DNA of 10,605 nt from an uncultured Bacilli bacterium. Lineage in GTDB: Bacteria > Bacillota_I > Bacilli_A > RFN20 > CAG-631. Numbering within the stretch: the first letter of the stretch is position 1; every line of letters begins with the position of its first letter. A program made the position numbers and the translations under genes. Below, in pieces: positions 1 through 6,934 of the stretch. The notes beneath the pieces were generated by a model. It saw only the letters and a list, made by a program, of their open reading frames with translations. It ran no database searches and was not told where the DNA came from. The stretch lies in NCBI GenBank assembly GCA_934202505.1, contig CAKPXW010000057.1:1-10605 (forward strand). Direction: 5' to 3'.

Positions 1-221
1 GCAATGGCAAGACTATGTTCATTCATAGCATCATAAAATAATGGATAATTATCAACTATGTGTGCCATTCCAATAATGGCATAATGCTTTTTATTTATAC
101 CTAAATGCTTGAAATTAAAAATATAATTTCTTGGGACAATAACAATTTTTTCCCCATAGGAAAATTCATAATCTAAATTTCTTCCAAAATAATTATCTTT
201 AAATGAAGTGGCTGTACACAT
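1..221 (-). CDS. Choloylglycine hydrolase family protein (bile salt hydrolase / penicillin acylase-like), N-terminal part
   Basis: Partial gene: the first 73 codons are present and the rest lies beyond the left edge. The product begins MCTATSFKDNYFGRNLDYEF. The family (Ntn hydrolases that cleave the amide bond of conjugated bile acids or of penicillin V) uses Cys2 as nucleophile after removal of Met1, and Cys2 is present. The GRNLD block supplies Arg14 and Asp17, the counterparts of the conserved active-site Arg and Asp. Further on, the VPRN, YAIIGMAH and MNEHSLAI segments match the family in order. The start is fixed by Cys2 and by an AGGAG site 6-7 nt upstream. No signal peptide is seen, so it is probably cytoplasmic. 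Bile salt hydrolase and penicillin acylase cannot be told apart from this fragment. The gene is divergent from the riboswitch-ATPase unit, and I see no convincing -35 for it. Confidence 0.88.
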   Translation of the reverse strand, partial: MCTATSFKDNYFGRNLDYEFSYGEKIVIVPRNYIFNFKHLGINKKHYAIIGMAHIVDNYPLFYDAMNEHSLAI

Positions 222-311
222 ATTTATCTCCTTTATTATTTATTAACATATTTTAATATAATATACTACTTAAATTAATTATTTAAAAGAAATAAAAAAA
301 TTAAATAAATG

Positions 312-341
312 TTGATTATTTTTTTTAAGATATTATATAAT
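312..341 (+). promoter_or_regulatory. Promoter of the riboswitch-ATPase transcript
   Basis: A TTGATT -35 box (312-317) and a perfect TATAAT -10 box (336-341) are separated by 18 bp. The predicted start near 348 falls exactly at the 5' arm of the riboswitch P1 helix, which supports the assignment. Confidence 0.75.
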
Positions 342-347
342 TTAATT

Positions 348-434
348 GCTTAAGGGAGTAGATAGCTTAACAGTTTTTAGTTTCGTCAGCACGATTAATT
401 TCCGGGACTAAATGAAATATATCAAGACTTAAGT
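348..434 (+). ncRNA. yybP-ykoY manganese riboswitch aptamer
   Basis: The conserved blocks of this class appear in order: GGGAGTAG (354-361), TCGTCAGCACGAT (about 383-395), TCCGGGAC (401-408) and a closing AAGACTTAAG (424-433). CTTAAG at 349-354 pairs with CTTAAG at 428-433 to form P1. The class binds Mn2+ and usually activates Mn2+ efflux genes, including P-type ATPases such as lactococcal yoaB and pneumococcal mgtA (established knowledge). The downstream gene here is also a P-type ATPase. The 3' arm of P1 (428-433) overlaps the 5' half of the following terminator, so the two folds exclude each other. Metal binding should stabilise P1 and allow read-through. The ligand is inferred from the class. 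Confidence 0.9.
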
Positions 435-466
435 TTGAGTAAATCTCATTCTTTTGTCTTTTTTTT
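424..466 (+). terminator. Riboswitch-controlled intrinsic terminator
   Basis: AAGAC (424-428) pairs with GTCTT (456-460). Inside this lie an AAG/CTT segment and a TGAG/CTCA hairpin with loop TAAAT, separated by TT/TT internal loops. A run of eight U (459-466) follows. The 5' arm shares bases with the 3' strand of P1, making this the expression platform of the riboswitch. Confidence 0.8.
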
Positions 467-481
467 ATTTGGGAGGAAAAT

Positions 482-3226
482 ATGGATAAGAAGATAAACA
501 ATGAAACATTAAGTGTTAACGATTTAGAAAAAAATTATAAAACTAATTTAAATGATGGTTTAAGTAATGATGAGGCTAAAATTAGATTAGAAAATTATGG
601 TAAAAATGAATTGAAGGAGAAAAAAAGAAAAAGTTTTTTTGCTATTTTTCTTTCAAAATTAAATGATCCATTAATTTATATTTTATTTTGTGCTTGTTTT
701 TTTACAATTGGAATATCTATTTATGAAACAATCAAAACTTATAAAAATGGACTTCCGTTTGATTTTTTTCAAACTGGAGATTGGCCTGATGTAATAATTA
801 TTTTATTAGTTATTATCATTAATGGGGTTATTTCAACCATACAAGAAGTAAAAGCTGAGACATCATTAAAAGCTTTAAAAGCATTATCAAGCCCTGAATC
901 TAATGTTATTAGACAAGGAAAAAATTTAAAAGTAAAATCAAATGAATTAGTTGTTGGGGATTTGATTTTACTTGAAGAAGGAGATACTGTTGGCGCAGAT
1001 ATAAGATTAATTGAATCTTATAATTTAAAAGCAAATGAATCTTCTCTAACAGGCGAATCTGTACCAGTTTTAAAAGATGCTACAATTACTTTTAATAATG
1101 AAGTTGCTTTAGGAGATAGAGTAAATATGGTATTTATGGCAACGACTATAACTTATGGTAGAGGAAAAGGCATTGTTGTAAATACTGCTATGAATACCGA
1201 AATTGGTAAAATTGCTTCAAGTATATCTAAAAATGAAAAGGAGGAAACTCCTTTACAAAAATCCTTAGCTAAATTATCAAAATTTTTAGGAATATTAACA
1301 TTATCTATTGTCTTTTTAATGTTTATTATTAATATAATTTGGATTATAGCTAGTAAAAACAATTTATCAATTGAAACTTATATAGAAGCAATTTTAACTG
1401 CAATATCTCTTGCTGTAGCTGCAGTTCCAGAAGGCTTAAGCGCAGTTGTTACAATAGTCTTATCATTAGGTGTTCAAAAAATGGTAAAAGTAAACACTAT
1501 TGTTAGAAAACTTCCATCTATTGAAGCATTAGGTTCAGTAAATGTTGTATGTTCTGATAAAACAGGAACGCTTACTCAAAATAAAATGACAATAAAAAAA
1601 GCTTATATTAATTTTGAAGATATAAATGAAAATGAATTTGAATCTTTAAATGAAAAATTGAATTTTTTAGCAAAGGGAATGTGCTTATGTTCGAATGCTT
1701 CTATTGAAAATGGACAATATGGTGATCCGACAGAAATTGCTTTACTTGAATTTGCAAATAAACTAGGATTAAAAAAAGAAAAATTAGAAATAGAATCTCC
1801 TAGAATTGATGAAATACCTTTTGATTCTATAAGAAAAATGATGTCTACAATGCATCTTCAAGATGGTGAAAAAATAACTTATACAAAAGGAGCACTAGAA
1901 TCAATTTTACCTTTATGTAATAAAATATTAATTAATAATGAAATTAGAAATATTACTAATGAAGATAAAGAAAAAATTTTAAAAATTAATCAATATTATT
2001 CTTCTAAAGCTTTAAGAGTATTAACTTTAGCTTATTCTACAAATACTATCTTAAAGGAAAATAATTTAATATTTGTTGGACTATTAGCAATGATAGATCC
2101 TGCAAGAAAAGAAGCACTACCAGCTGTTAGAAAACTTAAAGAAGCAGGAATAAAAACGATTATGATTACAGGTGATCATAAAGATACAGCGTTTGCTATT
2201 GCTAAAGAATTAGAAATTTGTGCAGATATTAGTGAATGCTATTTAGGTAGTGATGTAGATAAAATGTCTTTTGAAGAATTAAAACAAGTATGTTTAACTG
2301 CTAAAGTATTTGCTCGAGTATCTCCAGAAAATAAAGTACAAATTGTGAATGCTTTTAAAGCAAATAATAATGTTGTGGCTATGACTGGTGATGGTGTAAA
2401 TGATGCTCCTTCTTTAAAAGCAAGTAATGTTGGGATAGCTATGGGAATAAGCGGTACAGATGTAGCTAAATCAGCAGCTGATATTATCTTAACAGATGAT
2501 AATTTTGCATCAATTGAAAAAGCAATAGAAGAAGGAAGAGGAATGTATGTTAATATTAAAAAGACGGTGATATTTTTATTATCAGCTAATATTACAGAAG
2601 TACTTGCTATGTTTATTTTAATAGCTTTAGGCTTTCCAAGTCCATTTATAGCAATTCATCTATTATGGATAAATTTGATAACTGATTCATTACCAGCAAT
2701 TAGTCTAGGAATATTAAGTAAAGATAAGGATATAATGAAAAATCCTCCTAGAAAAAAGAATGAATCTTTATTTAGCAATGGTGGAATAGCAAATATTATT
2801 GTATATAGTATAATTTTAACTATCGGTGTCTTGATTGCTTATGTAACACCTGCATTTTTACAGGGTAAGTTTACTTATAATGAAATTAAAGAATTATATG
2901 CTAATAAGGATATTTATTTACACGCTCAAACAATGTCATTTACAGTTTTAGCATTATCTGAACTTATACATATGTTTAATATGGCAAGTTTTAATTATTA
3001 TGTTAAAAATGTAATATTTAAAAAAGAAAATATCATGCTTTTTGTTTCCTTCTTTGTTGGATTGTTTTTACAATTAATAGTTATAGAAGTACCTGCATTT
3101 AGAAACTTCTTTTCTACTAAAAATTTAACAACCGTTGAATGGATTATAACATTTGTTCTTTCTATGCTTCCACTATTAATTCATGAATTAATAATTTTAT
3201 TTAAAAAGAAAATTGTAAAGAAATAA
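482..3226 (+). CDS. P2A-type cation-transporting ATPase, probable Mn2+/Ca2+ exporter
   Basis: The 914-residue length is normal for bacterial SERCA-like pumps. The N-terminal cation-ATPase segment (about 1-55) leads into the first membrane pair. The actuator domain has TGES at 190-193, the phosphorylation site is Asp359 in DKTGT, and the P domain has TGD at 563-565 and TGDGVND at 635-641. Transport-site residues of the P2A class are all kept: PEGL in M4 (Glu317), N703..E706 in M5, N731..T734-D735 in M6, and a Glu in M8 (SELIHMFN). About ten membrane helices are visible. It acts in the plasma membrane, exporting a divalent cation using ATP. The sequence alone suggests Ca2+, but the yybP-ykoY riboswitch in its leader argues for Mn2+ detoxification. 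GGGAGG five bases before ATG sets the start. The gene is monocistronic. Confidence 0.93.
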   Translation: MDKKINNETLSVNDLEKNYKTNLNDGLSNDEAKIRLENYGKNELKEKKRKSFFAIFLSKLNDPLIYILFCACFFTIGISIYETIKTYKNGLPFDFFQTGDWPDVIIILLVIIINGVISTIQEVKAETSLKALKALSSPESNVIRQGKNLKVKSNELVVGDLILLEEGDTVGADIRLIESYNLKANESSLTGESVPVLKDATITFNNEVALGDRVNMVFMATTITYGRGKGIVVNTAMNTEIGKIASSISKNEKEETPLQKSLAKLSKFLGILTLSIVFLMFIINIIWIIASKNNLSIETYIEAILTAISLAVAAVPEGLSAVVTIVLSLGVQKMVKVNTIVRKLPSIEALGSVNVVCSDKTGTLTQNKMTIKKAYINFEDINENEFESLNEKLNFLAKGMCLCSNASIENGQYGDPTEIALLEFANKLGLKKEKLEIESPRIDEIPFDSIRKMMSTMHLQDGEKITYTKGALESILPLCNKILINNEIRNITNEDKEKILKINQYYSSKALRVLTLAYSTNTILKENNLIFVGLLAMIDPARKEALPAVRKLKEAGIKTIMITGDHKDTAFAIAKELEICADISECYLGSDVDKMSFEELKQVCLTAKVFARVSPENKVQIVNAFKANNNVVAMTGDGVNDAPSLKASNVGIAMGISGTDVAKSAADIILTDDNFASIEKAIEEGRGMYVNIKKTVIFLLSANITEVLAMFILIALGFPSPFIAIHLLWINLITDSLPAISLGILSKDKDIMKNPPRKKNESLFSNGGIANIIVYSIILTIGVLIAYVTPAFLQGKFTYNEIKELYANKDIYLHAQTMSFTVLALSELIHMFNMASFNYYVKNVIFKKENIMLFVSFFVGLFLQLIVIEVPAFRNFFSTKNLTTVEWIITFVLSMLPLLIHELIILFKKKIVKK

Positions 3227-3235
3227 ATATAATAT

Positions 3236-3278
3236 AAAAAAAGCCAAACAACTCAGTTCATAGTGATTGGCTTTTATC
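3236..3278. terminator. Bidirectional intrinsic terminator
   Basis: AAAAGCCAA (3239-3247) pairs with TTGGCTTTT (3267-3275), with a short inner ACT/AGT pairing possible (3251-3253 with 3262-3264). On the plus strand the stem ends in a U-rich tail. On the minus strand the A-run before it becomes a U-tract. It lies between the convergent ATPase and leucine-rich repeat genes and can serve both. Confidence 0.85.
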
Positions 3279-3288
3279 TTTTTATAAA

Positions 3289-4665
3289 TTAATTTATTTC
3301 ACTAACAGATTTTGATTTTCCATTTCTAAATGTTACGATTGCATTTTTATTTGCTATATATATAGCTATTCTTAAATCTTTTATTGCTTTAAATTCATTT
3401 TCAGTACCTTCAAATTTAACATTTTCTAAGTTTGAACAACCATTGAAAGCCATTGAAGATACTTCAGTTAATGCGTTTGATAAAGTAAGATTTTTTAAAG
3501 ATTCTAAACTGCAAAATGCAGTATCGATTTTGATAATATTACTTGGAATTACAAGTTCAGTTATGTTCTTACAATCATCAAATGCTTGTACTGGAATTGT
3601 AGTTATTTTATCATTTAATACTAACTTTTGTAAATTTTCACAAAAATAAAAGGCGGCTGGAGCTATTGTCTCTACATTTTCAGGTAAAATTAACTCTTTT
3701 AACTTTGAACATCTAGAAAATGCTGCATTTCCAATTGATTTAAGACTAGATGGAAGTACTACTTCCTCTAAAGAATAACATTCTGCAAATGAAGAACTAC
3801 TAATGATTTCTAGGTTAGAAGGAAGCGCAATTGAGGTTAATGATGAACATCCTTCAAAAGTACTATCTTTTATAGTAGTTACATTATTAGGTATATTGAT
3901 ATTTTCTAATTTAGTACAATAATAAAACGCCTTTTTCCCAATAGTTGTAACTCCATCTGGAATATTTAATGAAGTTAATGAAGAGCACTTATAGAACATT
4001 TCTTCTCCAATATAAGTTATATTACTAGGAAGAGTAATATTAGTCAAAGAAGAACATCCCTTGAATGTTTGACTAGAAAGTTGACTGACAGAATTTGGAA
4101 TAGAAATAGATATTAAATTAGTGCATCCTTCAAAAGCATTTGGCTCAATTTCTGTAACTCCATCAGGAATAACAATGGAGGTTAGGCTAGAGCAGCCATT
4201 AAATAAATATCTATTAATCACTGTTATATTTTGTGGTAAATTAACTTCCTCTAAAGCAGTACAATTTTGAAATAAAGTAGGAGCTAATTCTTTCATAGAT
4301 GAAGGAAAAACTACTTTTTTTAAATTGTTACAATTTTTAAATACATCACTATAAATTGATTCTACACCATCAGGAATAGTAATAGATTCTAAATTTTTAT
4401 AAGTGGATTTAATTGATTCTATTCTTTTTCCTTCATTACTAAATACAAATCTATCATCATATCCACATTCACTGCAAATTCCATCTATTAAAGTATGAGT
4501 ATGTTTAATTTCACTACTAGAATTTGTAGGAGCAGATGAAGCGCTTTCTGATGATGTCTCGTTTTGCGAAGTTGATGATGGAGTACTACCAAAACTACAG
4601 CCTACCAAATTAATTCCTGTATAAAGCAAAATACTTGATAATAATAAATTTAATCTTTTGTTCAT
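3289..4665 (-). CDS. BspA-like leucine-rich repeat surface lipoprotein
   Basis: A 458-residue secreted lipoprotein. The start chosen is the ATG at 4665, because AAGGGGA lies just upstream and the product then opens with a classic type II signal: MNKR, a hydrophobic core, and the lipobox LVGC with Cys23 as the lipidated residue. The ATG at 4698 would add 11 residues and has no such site. Residues 24-54 form a Ser/Thr-rich linker. His55, His57, Cys64 and Cys67 (HTH..., CSEC) form a small zinc-ribbon-like knuckle. From about residue 92 to 430 there are roughly 14 tandem repeats of about 23 residues of the LRR_5 (Treponema pallidum/BspA) type, marked by F-x-x-C, sLxxI-x-iP and nVxxI. The short C-terminal tail has no sortase motif. 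Such proteins are displayed at the surface and often bind host or microbial surfaces. The ligand here is unknown. Confidence 0.9.
   Translation of the reverse strand: MNKRLNLLLSSILLYTGINLVGCSFGSTPSSTSQNETSSESASSAPTNSSSEIKHTHTLIDGICSECGYDDRFVFSNEGKRIESIKSTYKNLESITIPDGVESIYSDVFKNCNNLKKVVFPSSMKELAPTLFQNCTALEEVNLPQNITVINRYLFNGCSSLTSIVIPDGVTEIEPNAFEGCTNLISISIPNSVSQLSSQTFKGCSSLTNITLPSNITYIGEEMFYKCSSLTSLNIPDGVTTIGKKAFYYCTKLENINIPNNVTTIKDSTFEGCSSLTSIALPSNLEIISSSSFAECYSLEEVVLPSSLKSIGNAAFSRCSKLKELILPENVETIAPAAFYFCENLQKLVLNDKITTIPVQAFDDCKNITELVIPSNIIKIDTAFCSLESLKNLTLSNALTEVSSMAFNGCSNLENVKFEGTENEFKAIKDLRIAIYIANKNAIVTFRNGKSKSVSEIN
3406..4392 (-). repeat. Array of about 14 LRR_5 repeats within the lipoprotein gene
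   Basis: The units are about 69 bp (23 residues) and are recognised at protein level by a phenylalanine two residues before a cysteine (for example VFKNC, LFNGC, AFEGC, TFKGC, AFYYC, AFSRC). The next-to-last unit (AFCSLESL) is slightly shorter and has the Cys shifted. The DNA copies are diverged, not identical, so this is an old array and not a recent expansion. Confidence 0.85.
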
Positions 4666-4696
4666 TTCTTTAATCCCCTTTTTAAAAGATAAAAAC

Positions 4697-4716
4697 AATA
4701 TATTTATAAATATATT
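4697..4716. repeat. Perfect 20-bp AT-only palindrome in the LRR gene leader
   Basis: The 20 bases read the same on both strands, with ATATATT arms around a central TATA. The palindrome lies between the -10 box and the ribosome binding site. It may be an operator or a weak mRNA hairpin. In such AT-rich DNA, chance is a real alternative. Confidence 0.4.
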
Positions 4717-4742
4717 TTCTATTTACCTCGTTTCCATTATGT

Positions 4743-4771
4743 ATTTTAATTACTCAAAAAATAACTGTCAA
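4743..4771 (-). promoter_or_regulatory. Promoter of the LRR lipoprotein gene
   Basis: On the minus strand, a consensus TTGACA -35 box (4771-4766) and a TAAAAT -10 box (4748-4743) are separated by 17 bp. The predicted start is near 4736, giving a leader of about 70 nt. Confidence 0.8.
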
Positions 4772-4822
4772 TACTATTTTATTGAAAAAATTTTAAAAAT
4801 AAGAAAATAAATATCAAACTAG

Positions 4823-4852
4823 TTGTTTTTTATATTTTGTTTATAGGATAAT
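4823..4852 (+). promoter_or_regulatory. Possible promoter of the alpha/beta hydrolase gene
   Basis: TTGTTT (4823-4828) and GATAAT (4847-4852) lie 18 bp apart, about 35 nt before the start codon. The match is moderate and the flanking AT-rich sequence offers alternatives. Confidence 0.4.
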
Positions 4853-4887
4853 AAATAATATGAAACAGTAAAAGAAAGGATAATAAA

Positions 4888-5808
4888 ATGAAAAGGAAAT
4901 ATTTTAGCATAGAAAAAGATGGTTTTCATGGAGTCTATTATCCATGCAAAAAATCAAGTAATAGAGGAATGATTTTGATGATTGGAGATTCAATCGATGA
5001 TCGTTTAGCTATTTCTGGAGTAAAATATATGCAATTATTTGGCTTTAATTGCATAACGATGTCACCGGGTGAAAAAAACTATGGCTATCATAATTTCCCT
5101 TTAGAAAGATTCAAATTAGCAATTAATAAATTAAAAGCTTATGGTTGTAATAAAATTGCTATTGCAGGAGGATCAACTACTGGAATGCTCTCTTTAGTTG
5201 TTTCATCTTTTTATAATGATATATCACTTACTATTGCATTTTCTCCTTGTGATTTTGTAATGGAAGGATTTTATCAAGATAATTTAGATGGTGCGAAAGA
5301 AAGACCAGGGAATAATGAATCAACGCTAAGTTTAAATAGTATTCCTTTACCTTATCTTCCTTATGCATATCGTCATCCCTTATATTGGCAAATGATAAAA
5401 AAAGAGTCAAAAGAAAGTAAAAATATGATTGCTAGTCGTAAAATGTTTGAAAAATCAGAAATATTACACCCATTACAAGAAAGCGAAAAAATTAAAGTTG
5501 AAAATATTAAAGGAACAATTGTCTTTGTAGGTGCTAAAGATGATGCCTTATGGGATACAACAAAATATATAAATAGAATGCTTGAACGTTTAGAAAAATT
5601 TCATAGCAATGAAAAAGTATATTCTTTTATTTATGAACATGGAACTCATTTTTCTTTTCCAGAAAGGATGATAAAGAAAATGTTACCAATAGGAAGCTCG
5701 TTATTAGTTTCACTTGTCTTTAAAGCTGGAAGAGATTTTAAAAAAGAATGCAAAAAAACAAGAATTGATGTTGATGAAAAGTTAACTAATATTTTTAACA
5801 ATTGGTAA
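4888..5808 (+). CDS. Alpha/beta hydrolase, acyl-CoA thioesterase (BAAT C-domain)-like
   Basis: A 306-residue cytoplasmic protein with an alpha/beta hydrolase layout. A first strand, GMILMIGDS (about 28-36), is followed by FNCITMSP. The nucleophile elbow is AGGSTTG with Ser96. The strand GTIVFVGAKDDALWDT carries the candidate acid Asp218/Asp219 near residue 219. The block EHGTHFSFP carries the candidate catalytic His254. The DD..W and GTH..FP segments recall the BAAT/acyl-CoA thioester hydrolase C-terminal domain, which bacteria use as a stand-alone esterase or thioesterase. The elbow deviates from GxSxG by having Thr at the final Gly position. Substrate unknown. AAAGGA lies seven bases before ATG. 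No signal peptide. The gene stands alone, convergent with the interrupted HD-domain gene. Confidence 0.7.
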   Translation: MKRKYFSIEKDGFHGVYYPCKKSSNRGMILMIGDSIDDRLAISGVKYMQLFGFNCITMSPGEKNYGYHNFPLERFKLAINKLKAYGCNKIAIAGGSTTGMLSLVVSSFYNDISLTIAFSPCDFVMEGFYQDNLDGAKERPGNNESTLSLNSIPLPYLPYAYRHPLYWQMIKKESKESKNMIASRKMFEKSEILHPLQESEKIKVENIKGTIVFVGAKDDALWDTTKYINRMLERLEKFHSNEKVYSFIYEHGTHFSFPERMIKKMLPIGSSLLVSLVFKAGRDFKKECKKTRIDVDEKLTNIFNNW

Positions 5809-5832
5809 AAAAAGACTAGATAAGTTCTAGTC
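5807..5832 (-). terminator. Intrinsic terminator of the HD-domain gene
   Basis: GACTAGA (5814-5820) and TCTAGTC (5826-5832) form a 7-bp stem with a 5-nt loop. On the minus strand the stem is followed by seven U (5813-5807). The TAG stop codon of the HD gene sits inside the stem. On the plus strand there is no U-tract, so it should act on the minus strand only. Confidence 0.75.
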
Positions 5833-6484
5833 CATTGATAATAAGTTTAAAAGTTGCTTGTAACTTGCTGGCTGCTTGTCTACATAAATTCATTCTAGTT
5901 AAGAAAATTTCAAAGTAGTCAATAACAGGAGTTATAGAAGTATCTAGAGTTAGTTTCAAAACTAACTCTCTATTTTTTTTATCAACTTCAAGCTTTGAAT
6001 CAACAACAGCATAATTTACTCTATCATGAATATTATCAATGTGAGTTTCAGGGTTTCTAACCCTTGTTCTTCTAACATCAGATTTATCAGCTAAAATTAA
6101 ACTTGCAGCAATAGCATTTACAGGATAAGCACTTGATTCATCATGATTACCTATAGCAGCAATAATAACACCAATATCTTTAGGATCCATTTCTAATCTA
6201 GTTAAGATATTAAAAGCCATTATTGCCCCAATATGAGCATGATTTATACGATTTATGCTATTTCCAATATCATGCATATAGGCAGCAATTTACCCTAAAT
6301 TGATTTCTCTTGAAGAGTAACCAAATTTTGTAAGTATTTCTTTAACAGTTTTAGCACATTTCATAACATGTCCAAAGGAATGATCTGTATATCCCATTGA
6401 AGCTAGTAATTTATCAGCACTTGCAATATAGGCTTTAATTTCTTCGTTTTCTTTAATTTCTTCATAAGTAAATTCTTTTTTCAT
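5816..6484 (-). pseudogene. HD-domain phosphohydrolase gene interrupted by an in-frame TAA
   Basis: Read through one stop, this is a continuous frame of 222 codons. The first 64 (from ATG at 6484, with GAGGGA upstream) hold FGH (His39). The remainder holds the rest of the metal site: HD at 71-72 in AAYMHDIGN, His82/His84, GNHDE (His114) and ADKSDVRR (Asp133/Asp136). The TAA at 6292-6290 falls at codon 65, just before IAAYMHD, where relatives have Lys or Glu (AAA or GAA). A single substitution explains it. Both sides remain in the same frame without other damage, so the event is recent or a sequencing error. The downstream ATG at 6277 has no ribosome binding site and would lack His39, so a functional short form is unlikely. 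The family is a small HD hydrolase group, probably acting on nucleotides or phosphoesters. Substrate unknown. Confidence 0.8.
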
Positions 6485-6546
6485 AGCATATCCCTCTTTT
6501 TTATTATAACTTATTTATTTTTAAATGAAATAATTATTTTAAAAAC

Positions 6547-6575
6547 TTGATTTTTTTTAATGACTGGTGTATCAT
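6547..6575 (+). promoter_or_regulatory. Promoter of the candidate small RNA
   Basis: TTGATT (6547-6552) and TATCAT (6570-6575) are separated by 17 bp. The predicted start is near 6582, directly at the first hairpin of the folded region. Confidence 0.6.
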
Positions 6576-6581
6576 ATTAAG

Positions 6582-6740
6582 TTGATAGGAAACTATCGAG
6601 GCTCTTTAATATTTATAAAAAGTAAAAAAGTGAAGTTTATTAGTGAATAAGTAATATATGGAATTTACAATAATTTTTATAAATTATAAAGGCATTTATT
6701 AAAATATTTAATCTAGGGAATACCTAGATTTTTTTATTTT
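6582..6740 (+). ncRNA. Candidate structured small RNA of unrecognised class
   Basis: No convincing reading frame is present. The predicted transcript opens with a hairpin of TTGATAG (6582-6588) and CTATCGA (6593-6599) closed by a GAAA (GNRA) tetraloop, then GGCTC. A long helix follows: CTTTA (6604-6608) with TAAAG (6687-6691) and an 11-bp segment 6611-6621 with 6674-6684, separated by a 2x2 internal loop. It continues as GTAAA (6622-6626) with TTTAC (6664-6668) across a 5-nt bulge. The apex holds a TTATT/AATAA hairpin with loop AGTG (6637-6650). The unit ends in an intrinsic terminator. The next gene has its own promoter after the terminator, which favours a free RNA over a riboswitch, although a terminated leader is not excluded. 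I matched none of the common riboswitches, T-box, SRP RNA or tmRNA. Confidence 0.5.
6710..6740 (+). terminator. Intrinsic terminator of the candidate small RNA
   Basis: AATCTAGG (6710-6717) pairs perfectly with CCTAGATT (6723-6730) around a GAATA loop, followed by a U-tract from 6729 onward (seven U, A, four U). Confidence 0.85.
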
Positions 6741-6755
6741 AATAAGAATTATTAA

Positions 6756-6784
6756 TTGTATAAAAAAAACATTTTTACTATAAT
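6756..6784 (+). promoter_or_regulatory. Promoter of the acetyltransferase gene
   Basis: TTGTAT (6756-6761) and a perfect TATAAT (6779-6784) are 17 bp apart. The predicted start is near 6791, about 33 nt before ATG 6824. It lies downstream of the terminator at 6710-6740, so the gene does not depend on read-through. Confidence 0.7.
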
Positions 6785-6823
6785 AATTATTAAAGATAAT
6801 TCTTTAAAAGGAGATTAACTATT

Positions 6824-6934
6824 ATGGCTAAATGTAATGTCCCTATTAATTGCTTTTTTCAAGGATGTTATAACGATCAATTCGAAAAAGAAATAGCAAA
6901 ATGTAAGGATAAATGTTTTGAATATAATAAATGA
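6824..6934 (+). pseudogene. Detached N-terminal (Mac-domain) fragment of the O-acetyltransferase
   Basis: A 36-codon frame with a good AAAAGGAG site 10 nt upstream. The product starts MAKCNVPINCFF and ends GCYNDQFEKEIAKCKDKC plus FEYNK. The second half fits the maltose acetyltransferase N-terminal helix region, whose family pattern is G-x-x-Y-x..D..L..R..A/C..L..x-Y/F-N. The next gene begins precisely where the family continues after the YN. The stop TGA (6932-6934) overlaps the next ATG (6931) as ATGA, and the downstream frame is shifted by -1. One missing base around AATAAATGAA would rejoin the two into a protein of about 200 residues, normal for the family. The first 13 residues, with Cys4 and Cys10, do not look typical. 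An independent small Cys-rich peptide is the less likely alternative. Confidence 0.65.

Noticed and set aside
1153..1362. Open frame on the minus strand inside the cation ATPase gene
   Set aside because: It is antisense to a conserved stretch (actuator end to M3) of a clear ATPase. No ribosome binding site, and the hydrophobicity mirrors the sense helix.
3443..3649. Open frame on the plus strand within the LRR lipoprotein gene
   Set aside because: It overlaps the well-supported repeat array on the other strand and has no independent start signal.
6658..6702. Possible 14-codon peptide (MEFTIIF...) inside the candidate small RNA
   Set aside because: No ribosome binding site, and the sequence is better explained as one arm of the long RNA helix.
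6582..6740. Riboswitch or T-box controlling the acetyltransferase
   Set aside because: No conserved T-box or known aptamer block is visible, and a separate consensus promoter lies after the terminator. It is kept as an unclassified RNA.
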